Below, in pieces: positions 53,032 through 60,072 of a DNA stretch of 64,000 nucleotides (within the stretch, counting starts at the first letter, position 1; each line of letters opens with the position of its first letter). The notes under the pieces are model-generated. The model was given only the letters and a program-made list of their open reading frames with translations, was not told the DNA's origin and ran no database searches. Origin of the DNA: Nocardia terrae (lineage in GTDB: Bacteria > Actinomycetota > Actinomycetes > Mycobacteriales > Mycobacteriaceae); contig NZ_WRPP01000007.1 of assembly GCF_009760405.1 (NCBI RefSeq), positions 186,001 to 250,000 on the forward strand, read 5' to 3'. A program made the translations under genes and the position numbers.

Positions 53032-54258
53032 ATGACGTCGTCCGACGAACCGACCTGGATCGATTACGCCGAATTCGGCGAACGTTTCGTGGCGGCGGCG
53101 GTGACGGAATCCCGGATCGAATCCGCGGTCTCCAGTGTGGCCGGGCGCGGTATCACCATCGGCCCCTTCGGAATCGGGCCCGCCGGACTCGCCCGCTTCG
53201 TGGCCAAGGGCAGCATCGGCAAACCGACCGTCATCCGGCGCGGGCCGCACGTGCACTTCGACGTCATGCTCCCGGTGAAACTGCGGGTCGACGTCACCCT
53301 CGGCGGGCAGCGCCTGCGGCTGGAAGCGGTCGTGGAGATCGACCTCACCATGCACGCCCGCACCGCCGACCCACTGCTCATCGTCATCGACATTCCCCCG
53401 GTCACCGGCCGCGACGTCAGCTTCGTCATGCGCGCGCAGGCCATCGGCACGGCGTGGGAACTGCTGTTGAACCCGATCGCGCAGCTGGTGCAGCGCGAGG
53501 TCGCGAGCCGCATCAACGGCATTCTGGCCGACCCGGATTCGCAGCGGGCCCGCACCTTCGACGTCGAGGCGATTCTCAACAACACCCGCTCGCCCTACAC
53601 GGGCCGGCCCACCCACGACTGGATCGGCTACGACGAGTTCGGGCGGCGCTTCTTCGCCCGCATCGTCACCGCGGAACGGGTGCGGGAGGTGGTGGAGTCC
53701 ATGGCGGGCAAGACCATCGAGGTCGGGCCCATGCGCACAGGGCCGGGCAACAAGGCCGAGGTCATGGTGCAGGGCAGTGTGCGCCTGCCCAAGGTGGCCG
53801 AGGCCGGGCCGGTGACGGCCACGCCGCCGCCCGAGCCGCGGATCGCCGAATTGCCCAAGACCGCAGCCGAATCGGCGGCGGCCCTCGCGGCCGCGGCGGA
53901 ATCGGGCAACCACGATCCCGCGCTGGTCCGCTTCGACCTGACCATTCCGGTGAGCCTGGACATCTCGGTCGACGTGCTCAAGACCAACCGCTACCGCGCC
54001 GAGGTCCAGGTGCCGGTGGCGCTCACCGCGCGCGCCGCGGAACCCCTGCTGATCGTGATCGACGCGGTGCCGCCGCGGGCCGGCGACATCGACCTGGACA
54101 TGACGGCCGAGGGCTGGCGGGCGGCCGCGCTCGGCAAGATCGCCGGTATGCGCAAGCAGATCGCGTCACAGGTGGCGCGTGTCGTGCGCACCGAGGTGGC
54201 CGACGTGTCGCGCCGGACCATCGATGTGGGCGCGCGACTGAACGCCACGCGGGTCTGA
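53032..54258 (+). CDS. Two-domain paralogue of the 3744-4349 protein
   Basis: The 408-residue protein has two copies of one domain. Copy 1 (about 4-190) has WIDYAEFGERF, TESRIES, GPFGIGPAG, then ARTADPLLIVIDIPP. Copy 2 (about 198-405) has WIGYDEFGRRF, TAERVRE, GPMRTGPGN, then ARAAEPLLIVIDAVPP. An Ala/Glu-rich insert (about 262-300) is unique to copy 2. No signal peptide or membrane helix is seen. The family is not known to me. The beta-rich body and terminal helix could bind lipid, which is only inference. Confidence 0.8.
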   Translation: MTSSDEPTWIDYAEFGERFVAAAVTESRIESAVSSVAGRGITIGPFGIGPAGLARFVAKGSIGKPTVIRRGPHVHFDVMLPVKLRVDVTLGGQRLRLEAVVEIDLTMHARTADPLLIVIDIPPVTGRDVSFVMRAQAIGTAWELLLNPIAQLVQREVASRINGILADPDSQRARTFDVEAILNNTRSPYTGRPTHDWIGYDEFGRRFFARIVTAERVREVVESMAGKTIEVGPMRTGPGNKAEVMVQGSVRLPKVAEAGPVTATPPPEPRIAELPKTAAESAAALAAAAESGNHDPALVRFDLTIPVSLDISVDVLKTNRYRAEVQVPVALTARAAEPLLIVIDAVPPRAGDIDLDMTAEGWRAAALGKIAGMRKQIASQVARVVRTEVADVSRRTIDVGARLNATRV

Positions 54259-54385
54259 TAGCTGCAGGTTCGCTCTTTTCCCGGCACTGCCCGGTTTCGC
54301 CTGCATGTGACATATGGTGCCGCTGTGCTCGATGAGCCTGGCGATTCCAATGTGAATATGGTGAAATGAGGGCACGTTCAGGGCT

Positions 54386-54432
54386 CCCGGCGCACGGATG
54401 ATCTTGTTGTTCATCGGGGAAGGTGCGCCGGG
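54386..54432 (+). other. Structured hairpin in the 232-bp spacer before the DUF1906 gene
   Basis: CCCGGCGCAC (54386-54395) pairs with GTGCGCCGGG (54423-54432), and an inner GATGA/TCATC stem can form in the 27-base loop. CTTTTG follows 8 bases later. It may terminate the upstream gene or form part of a 5' leader. Confidence 0.45.
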
Positions 54433-54490
54433 CACGCCGCTTTTGTGATCGACATGTTCGACCAGTGAGTGCGCGTGAAGGAGCCCAGAG

Positions 54491-55219
54491 ATGCGTCCTG
54501 TCCATGTCAATCGACGGAACTTCCTATCCGGCGCAACGGTTCTCGCCGCCGGAATCACCGCCGGACTGACCCTCCCTCCCGCCACCGCGCAGGCGAAGAA
54601 GCAGGCGCTCGGCACCCTGCTCGACTACGCCGGCGGTGTTCCCTCCGCCCAATCCATCAGCGACGACGGCCATATCGGCGTGATCCGCTACGTCTCGGAC
54701 CGGCGGCCCGGCGCGGAATGGATGGCGGGCAAACCGCTGCTGGCCCGCGAGGTCGACGCCCTGCGCGCCGCGGGCCTGTCCGTGGTCTCCTGCTACCAGT
54801 TCGGCAAGGGCCCGACCGCCGACTGGCGCGGTGGTCTCGAGGCCGGATTGAAGCACGCCGCACGGGGATTGATCCTGCACAAGGCCGCCGGTGGCCCCGA
54901 CAGCGCGCCGATCTATGCCTCGATCGACGACAACCCCAGCGATGAGGACTTCGAGTCCATGATCGAGCCGTATCTGCGCGGCTGGGAAACGGTGCTGGGG
55001 CGCGACCGGGTAGGTGTCTACGCCAATTCACCGACCATCGACAACATTCGCGACGCCGGGCTGGGTTCGTTCTACTGGCAACACAATTGGGGCACGCCGA
55101 AGGGCTACGTCCACCCCTCCGCCCACCTGCACCAGTTCGAAATCGACAAGCGCGAGGTGGGTGGCATCTCGGTGGACGTCAACAATGTCCTGGCCGCGCA
55201 GTACGGCCAATGGTGGTAA
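54491..55219 (+). CDS. Tat-exported DUF1906 (Rv2525c-like) glycoside hydrolase-like protein
   Basis: The 242-residue protein has a Tat signal (NRRNFLSGATVLAAGITAGL, cleavage near AQA-KK at about 36) and a DUF1906 TIM-barrel domain. GTLLDYAGGVPSA, IGVIRYVSDRRPGAEWMAGKPL, PIYASIDDNPSDEDFES, VGVYANSPTIDN and FYWQHNWG are visible. The Asp/Glu residues in IDDNPSDEDFE may be the active centre. M. tuberculosis Rv2525c is a Tat substrate linked to cell-wall physiology and beta-lactam response. The ribosome binding site is AAGGAG. Confidence 0.9.
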   Translation: MRPVHVNRRNFLSGATVLAAGITAGLTLPPATAQAKKQALGTLLDYAGGVPSAQSISDDGHIGVIRYVSDRRPGAEWMAGKPLLAREVDALRAAGLSVVSCYQFGKGPTADWRGGLEAGLKHAARGLILHKAAGGPDSAPIYASIDDNPSDEDFESMIEPYLRGWETVLGRDRVGVYANSPTIDNIRDAGLGSFYWQHNWGTPKGYVHPSAHLHQFEIDKREVGGISVDVNNVLAAQYGQWW

Positions 55220-55240
55220 GTCCCGACTCTCGAAGCTCTC

Positions 55241-55269
55241 GTGCCCCGCTGCCTCCGGCAGCGCGGCAC
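55241..55269. terminator. Hairpin between convergent genes
   Basis: The arms of GTGCCCCGCTGC and GCAGCGCGGCAC pair with one C-C mismatch around a short TCCG-type loop, 21 bases after the DUF1906 stop. Confidence 0.65.
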
Positions 55270-55289
55270 GATGATGAAGGGGGAGCGGG

Positions 55290-55655
55290 TCAGGTCTGGC
55301 AGTGGCAGGTCGGGTCGAGGGCCAGGTCGGGTTCTTCCGGGACCACTCGCAGCGTGAAATGCGGATCGGCCTTGTCCTCGTCGCGGCCGTCGCCGAACGC
55401 CTGACGATCCCCGGCCCAGGAGAACAGGGACCAGCGGGATACGCCCGAGAAGGCGGAGCCGAGGCTTCCGAAGGAGGCCGAGGAAATGATGGAGCCGAAG
55501 GAGCCCACCGACCCGATCGACAGCACCGAACCCACGCTGCCGATGGACAGGATCGAATAGGCCGAGCCGATCGACAGGATCGATCCCTCCGAGCGAATCG
55601 AGAGGATCGATCGGCGCGAATGCAGTCCCCGCACAGGGTGAGTCACAGCGGCCAT
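55290..55655 (-). CDS. Ser-x-x repeat protein with strict three-residue periodicity
   Basis: The 121-residue protein has serine at every third position from Ser13 to Ser79, 23 in a row without exception. Within this the 9-residue unit S(I/V)LSIGSxG recurs (starts at 16, 25, 34, 43, 52, 61, 70). The other positions are Ile, Leu, Val, Gly, Phe or Ala. The C-terminal 40 residues are acidic and end DPTCHCQT (Cys-His-Cys). A threefold helix or small beta-solenoid with one serine face is plausible. No family is recognised. GAGG precedes the ATG. The complementary strand is also open but lacks such order. Confidence 0.72.
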   Translation of the reverse strand: MAAVTHPVRGLHSRRSILSIRSEGSILSIGSAYSILSIGSVGSVLSIGSVGSFGSIISSASFGSLGSAFSGVSRWSLFSWAGDRQAFGDGRDEDKADPHFTLRVVPEEPDLALDPTCHCQT

Positions 55656-55688
55656 GTCCTCGGTCTACCACAGCGACGCGGACCGACC

Positions 55689-55738
55689 CGTCATTCCGGC
55701 GTGTCCTTGGCCGGAATCCACTACCTGCCGGAATGACG
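55689..55738. repeat. Intergenic palindromic element, second copy
   Basis: The ends CGTCATTCCGGCG (55689-55701) and TGCCGGAATGACG (55726-55738) are perfect inverted repeats, and an internal CCGGAATCCAC sits at 55711-55721. It is a shorter (50 bp) relative of the element at 50268-50342. Its right end touches the terminator of the secreted-protein gene. Confidence 0.75.
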
Positions 55739-55769
55739 AAGGGCTCCCCGGAAGCCGGGGAGCCCTTCG
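55737..55769 (-). terminator. Perfect 15-bp hairpin after the secreted-protein gene
   Basis: The arms 55737-55751 and 55755-55769 are exactly complementary around AAG. It lies 17 bases beyond the stop codon of the minus-strand gene. Confidence 0.85.
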
Positions 55770-55786
55770 AGAACGCGGGTGGTCGC

Positions 55787-56602
55787 CTACGTGACGGTGA
55801 AGAAACCGATCGTGGGCAGGAACGAGCAGGTGATCGGCTGCGACTCCGGGTCGGCCTGCGTCGTCAGCGAGCCCGAGACGACGGCGACCACGCGACCGGT
55901 GCCGGTGTTGGCGATGGCCGACAGGGTGGCCGGGCCGTCCGGGTTGATGTGCTGCTCGTTGGTCAGGTTCATGGTGCCGGTGGCGCGGGTGTCCAGGTTC
56001 AGCCACTGCACCGTCATCGGGGTGGTCTGAATGTCGGTGGGCTGCTTGGTGCCCAGCGCGGTGAACACGAAACCGGCCTGGCCCTGCGCGGGTCCGGGCG
56101 GGGGCAGCTGGGCGGGGCCGGGGACGGCCAGCGCGGTGCCCACCGAGTCGGCGGAGGAGGAGATGCAGCCCTTGCCGATGGTCGGCCACAGGAACTGGGC
56201 GATGACCGGGCCGTCCTTCGGGATGTCCGGGCCGCCACCGCCGCTGCCGTCGAGGAAGGTGATGACCGCGAGCAGGGTGGTCTTCACCTGATCGGGCAGG
56301 TTGCTGTTCTCCAGCAGCTGCTTGGCCTGGGCGAGGATGGCGTTCTTCGGGCCGGGATCGGCGATGTCGGCCGGGCCGGTGGCGGCGCCGATGATGGCGG
56401 GCACCAGCGAGGCGAGGGCATCGACCGGAACCCCTTCGGGGATCATCGGAATCGTCGTGGTCGTCTGCGAAACCGGCGCGGGCTTGGCGTAGGCCGTCGG
56501 CACGACGACGGTGGCGCAGGCCGCCACGGCCAGCGCGGACAGAGCGAATCGCGATCCTCGGGTGCGAAGCACTGGTGTAGCCGTCCTTACCTTCAGGGAC
56601 AT
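55787..56602 (-). CDS. Secreted protein of unknown function
   Basis: The 271-residue protein has a signal peptide (basic N-terminus, hydrophobic core about 19-35, cleavage after AYA near 39) and then a Pro/Thr linker. A helical part (LASLVPAIIGAATGPADIADPGPKNAILAQAKQLLENSNLPD in outline) is followed by a beta-rich C-terminal domain with Cys residues in GKGCISSS and PITCSFLP that may pair. It is likely an envelope or exported protein of mycolata. I cannot name a function. Confidence 0.75.
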   Translation of the reverse strand: MSLKVRTATPVLRTRGSRFALSALAVAACATVVVPTAYAKPAPVSQTTTTIPMIPEGVPVDALASLVPAIIGAATGPADIADPGPKNAILAQAKQLLENSNLPDQVKTTLLAVITFLDGSGGGGPDIPKDGPVIAQFLWPTIGKGCISSSADSVGTALAVPGPAQLPPPGPAQGQAGFVFTALGTKQPTDIQTTPMTVQWLNLDTRATGTMNLTNEQHINPDGPATLSAIANTGTGRVVAVVSGSLTTQADPESQPITCSFLPTIGFFTVT

Positions 56603-56873
56603 CTAGCGGCGATGGAGCCATCGCTCCGCGCCACTCTAGGGACCGGGCTGCCTTGTTGTACAGCCACGGCGCGATCTTGGCGAACTAGATCAGCTGACGG
56701 TATCCGAACGAGCGACCAGATCATGTGTTACTGATGTGGTCAGTGATGCAAATGTTACAGCTGAAGGTCCTGGCGGTGCGGCAGATTCGCCGTGGCGACT
56801 AGGCTTGTCGCGGCCGTCGTGCCGTTGTAGCCCGCCCCGAGCCGAAAGACAGTGCCGTGAATCGACACGTCTC

Positions 56874-58091
56874 GTGAACAGACACCGTCAACTCGCCGTC
56901 GCGGCACTGGGTATTTCGGTGCTGGCCCGGCTGGCGTGGGTCCTGTTGCTGCCCAACGGCATGAACTTCGTGGACCTGCACGTCTACGTGGACGGGTCCG
57001 CGAACTTCGGCAGCGGGCACCTCTACGACTACACCGATTCCAGTAAGACCCCGGACTTTCCGCTGCCCTTCACCTACCCGCCCTTCGCGGCGCTGGTCTT
57101 CTACCCGCTGCACTTCCTGCCCTTCGGCGTGGTCGCCATCGGTTGGCTGCTGGCCACGGTGGCGGCCCTGTTCGGCGTGGTGTGGTGCGCGCTGGAGATG
57201 ATCGCGGGCCGCGCGGCCATGCGCGAACAGTCCTGGCGCACGGCCGCGCTCGCGTGGACGGCCGTCGGCATGTGGCTCGAGCCGGTGCGGTCCACCTTCG
57301 ACTACGGCCAGGTCAATGTGTTCCTGGTGCTGCTGGCCATGCTCGCGGTGCGCAGCACCCCCTGGTGGGTCTCGGGCACGCTGGTCGGCGTGGCCGCGGG
57401 CGTCAAGCTGACGCCGGCCGTGACCGGGCTGTACTTCGCGGCGCGCAAGCGCTGGATCACGGCGATCTGGTCGGCGCTGGTCTTCTTCGGAACCATCGGC
57501 CTGACCTATCTGCTGACCCCCGGCGAGACCAACAAGTACTTCCGGGAGTTGCTCGGCGACGCGCATCGCATCGGACCGGTGGCCTCGTCGAGCAATCAGT
57601 CGCTGCGCGGCGCACTCAGCCGCCTGCTCGGCTACGACGTGGTGTCCGGGCCGATCTGGATGGCGGCGGCCCTGCTGACGGCCGTGCTCGCGTTCTTCGC
57701 GTGGCGCGCACTGGCTTCCGACGACCGGCTCGGCACGCTGATCATCGTCGAGCTGTTCGGGCTGATGGTCTCGCCGATCTCCTGGTCGCACCACTGGATC
57801 TGGTTGCTCCCGGTCATTCTGTGGCTGCTCTACGGCCCGCTGCGGGAGGCCGCGGGTGCGCGTGTGCTGGCCGGTTACTGGCTCGCGGTGACGCTCATCG
57901 GCGTGCCCTGGGTGCTGGGCTTCTTCCAGAGCTCGATCTGGACCATCTCGCGGCCGGGCATCCTGTCCTGGCTGGGCGCGGTCGACGTGTTCGGCGTGCT
58001 CGCCCTGTTCGTCTGGATCATTCGGGCCGGGCGGCCCGCGACGGATCGGTCGGTGAATCGGTCACGTGACCATGTGCCGTCCGGCCGGTGA
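56874..58091 (+). CDS. PimE-like polyprenol-phosphate-mannose alpha-1,2-mannosyltransferase (copy 1)
   Basis: The 405-residue GT87 (DUF2029) membrane enzyme has about ten helices. The catalytic-type Asp34 lies in FVDLHVYVD, followed by PDFPLPFTYPPFAALVFYPLHFLPFG, EPVRSTFDYGQVN, GVKLTPAVTGLYF, SSNQSLRGALSR and SPISWSHHWIW. These match M. tuberculosis PimE (Rv1159), which adds the first alpha-1,2 mannose to Ac1PIM4 in the periplasm. GTG 56874 gives MNRHRQLAV. A diverged second copy follows after 70 bases. Confidence 0.88.
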   Translation: MNRHRQLAVAALGISVLARLAWVLLLPNGMNFVDLHVYVDGSANFGSGHLYDYTDSSKTPDFPLPFTYPPFAALVFYPLHFLPFGVVAIGWLLATVAALFGVVWCALEMIAGRAAMREQSWRTAALAWTAVGMWLEPVRSTFDYGQVNVFLVLLAMLAVRSTPWWVSGTLVGVAAGVKLTPAVTGLYFAARKRWITAIWSALVFFGTIGLTYLLTPGETNKYFRELLGDAHRIGPVASSSNQSLRGALSRLLGYDVVSGPIWMAAALLTAVLAFFAWRALASDDRLGTLIIVELFGLMVSPISWSHHWIWLLPVILWLLYGPLREAAGARVLAGYWLAVTLIGVPWVLGFFQSSIWTISRPGILSWLGAVDVFGVLALFVWIIRAGRPATDRSVNRSRDHVPSGR

Positions 58092-58161
58092 TTCGACCGG
58101 TGATATAAGTAGTGCCGCGGGGGTGCCCTGAATATTGGGGTAGCGCGGGATATTCCATTGT

Positions 58162-59472
58162 GTGGCTACGCTTGTCGACACTCCGCAAGCCGCTTCGCCA
58201 GCCGAGATTTTCCGGTCGGTGAGATCCATCCGACCGAAAGTTCGTGCCGTGAATCGTCGTTTCTACCTGGCTGCCGCAGCATTGGGCATCTCGGTACTGG
58301 GTCGCCTGGCATGGGCGCTGTTCTTCCCCAGCAAGTTGATCCTGGTGGACCTGCACGTCTATGTGGAAGGTTCCGCGCACCTGTTCGACGGAACCCTCTA
58401 CGACTGGACCGATTCCAGTCGTTCCCCACAATTTCCGCTGCCGTTCACCTATCCACCGTTCGCGGCGCTGCTGCTGTATCCGCTGCACTTCCTGCCGTTC
58501 GATCTCGTGGCCGTCGGCTGGATCCTCGCGACCACGGCCGCACTGTTCGGCATCGTGTGGATCGCGTTCGAGATGATCGTGGGCCGCGCGGCCATGCGCG
58601 AACAGTCCTGGCGCACGGCCGCGGTGGCCTGGACCGCGGGCGGCATGTGGCTGGAACCGGTGCGATCGACGCTCGACTACGGCCAGGTCAACGTCTTCAT
58701 CGTGCTGCTGGCCATGCTGGCGGCGCGCAGCACCCGATGGTGGGTGTCGGGTCTGCTGGTCGGCCTGGGCGCGGGCATCAAGCTGACGCCGGCGGTGACC
58801 GGGCTGTATTTCGTGGCACGCCGGCAGTGGTTCGCGGTGGTCGCCTCGGCGGCGGCCTTCTTCGGAACCATGGGCCTGACGTATCTGCTCACGCCCAAGG
58901 AGACCCACCGGTTCTACGGGGAGCTGATCAACGACCCGCATCGCATCGGCCCGGTCGGCTCGGTGATCAATCAATCGCTGCGCGGCGCGCTCAGCCGCAT
59001 CGCCGGACACGACATCGGCTCCGGGCTGCTGTGGAAGTCGGCGGTGCTGGTCACGGCCGTGCTGGCCTTCTTCGCCTGGCGCGCGCTGCGTTCCGGCGAC
59101 CGGCTGGGTCTGCTGCTCATCGTGCAGCTGTTCGGCATGATGGTGGCCCCGATCTCCTGGTCACACCACTGGATCTGCCTGGTGCCGCTGGTGCTGTGGC
59201 TGCGCTACGGCCCCCTGCGCGAGGCGTTCGGCGCGCGCCTGATGTTCGCGTACTGGATGTTCAATACCGTCATCGGGATTCCGTTCGTGCTCGGCACGAT
59301 TCAGAAATCGATGTGGGATATCTCGCGTCCGTGGTTCCTGTCCTGGTTGGGTGCGGCGAACTCGATCGGGGTGCTGGTGCTGTTCGGCTGGATGATCGTG
59401 GTGGGTCGCCGGGTCAGCCCTGTGCGTGCAGCCGATCGATCTCTCGAGCGAGAGCCGTATCCAGTGGCGTGA
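58162..59472 (+). CDS. PimE-like alpha-1,2-mannosyltransferase (copy 2)
   Basis: The 436-residue paralogue of the upstream gene keeps Asp63 in LVDLHVYVEG and all signature blocks (PQFPLPFTYPPFAAL, EPVRSTLDYGQVN, GIKLTPAVTGLYF, APISWSHHWICL). Its N-terminal extension (about residues 1-33) resembles that of Rv1159 better than copy 1, and the next gene is the PCD homologue as in mycobacteria, so this may be the true PimE orthologue. It starts at GTG. Its last 59 bases overlap the convergent PCD gene. Confidence 0.88.
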   Translation: MATLVDTPQAASPAEIFRSVRSIRPKVRAVNRRFYLAAAALGISVLGRLAWALFFPSKLILVDLHVYVEGSAHLFDGTLYDWTDSSRSPQFPLPFTYPPFAALLLYPLHFLPFDLVAVGWILATTAALFGIVWIAFEMIVGRAAMREQSWRTAAVAWTAGGMWLEPVRSTLDYGQVNVFIVLLAMLAARSTRWWVSGLLVGLGAGIKLTPAVTGLYFVARRQWFAVVASAAAFFGTMGLTYLLTPKETHRFYGELINDPHRIGPVGSVINQSLRGALSRIAGHDIGSGLLWKSAVLVTAVLAFFAWRALRSGDRLGLLLIVQLFGMMVAPISWSHHWICLVPLVLWLRYGPLREAFGARLMFAYWMFNTVIGIPFVLGTIQKSMWDISRPWFLSWLGAANSIGVLVLFGWMIVVGRRVSPVRAADRSLEREPYPVA

Positions 59473-59707
59473 GGCCGCCGGCGTCGTGGGTCGACAGTGT
59501 GAAAGTGACCCGCCGCCAGCGGATATCGATGTCGGGATGGTGGTTGGCGGCTTCGGCCGCGCTGGCCACCCGGCGCACCAGTTCGATGCCGGAAAGGAAA
59601 GAGGCGGCCTCGATGGTGCGGGTGATGGTGTCGCCCTCGCGGGTCCATTCGGGCAGTTCGGTGAGGGCCTTGGCGATGTCGTCGTCGGAGAGCTTCGCGG
59701 GACTCAT
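59414..59707 (-). CDS. 4a-hydroxytetrahydrobiopterin dehydratase (PCD/DCoH family)
   Basis: The 97-residue protein has the active-site motif EAANHHPDIDIRWRRVTFTLSTHD (about 52-74) with the two histidines of the dehydratase. It is the homologue of Rv1159A, next to pimE in M. tuberculosis. With no obvious aromatic hydroxylase in the window, its substrate is uncertain. Its 3' end overlaps the mannosyltransferase gene by 59 bases on opposite strands. Confidence 0.92.
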   Translation of the reverse strand: MSPAKLSDDDIAKALTELPEWTREGDTITRTIEAASFLSGIELVRRVASAAEAANHHPDIDIRWRRVTFTLSTHDAGGLTPLDTALAREIDRLHAQG

Positions 59708-59727
59708 AGACCCGGTCTACTCCGGAT

Positions 59728-59904
59728 TCAGGCCGCCCGCGCGAGTTTGAGGCACTTCTTGAGCTCCTTGCCGCGACAGCCCTGGGCCTCGGCCTTTTTC
59801 ATGCGCATGATCACGACAGGGCATTTCACGCACCGCGTCTTCTTGCGGCAGCACTTCTTCTTCGGCTCGAGACCCGAGACGTCCTTCGCCTTCACCTTGC
59901 CCAT
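59728..59904 (-). CDS. 58-residue Cys/Lys-rich basic protein
   Basis: The short frame from ATG 59904 reads MGKVKAKDVSGLEPKKKCCRKK, then TRCVKCPVVIMRMKKAEAQG, then CRGKELKKCLKLARAA. It has six Cys (CC, CVKC, CR, KC) and 18 Lys/Arg. The CC...CxxC arrangement could bind zinc or nucleic acid. No ribosome binding site is obvious; the AT-rich stretch at 59908-59925 (GGTTAGCTTAACC) may hold the promoter. I do not recognise a family. Confidence 0.6.
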   Translation of the reverse strand: MGKVKAKDVSGLEPKKKCCRKKTRCVKCPVVIMRMKKAEAQGCRGKELKKCLKLARAA

Positions 59905-60072
59905 GTTGGTTAGCTTAACCTAACCTCAGCCCATTCAACGTGTGATTTCGGCCGGACGGTAATGTGTAGCTCGCCGCATGCCCGGTGGAGTTCGCCATGT
60001 CTCGAAGTTGGCCTACCCACGCATGAGACCCACCCGGGTCGGCATCAGACTTTTCACCAGGAGGAATCAAAC

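Noticed and set aside
55302..55736. Plus-strand frame opposite the Ser-repeat protein
   Set aside because: It lacks the strict periodicity and ribosome binding site of the minus-strand gene and runs through the palindromic element.
45130..60040. Shared GAGACCCACCCGG at the ychF terminator and before typA as a repeat family
   Set aside because: The match is only 13 bases and the flanks differ; chance in GC-rich DNA is likely.
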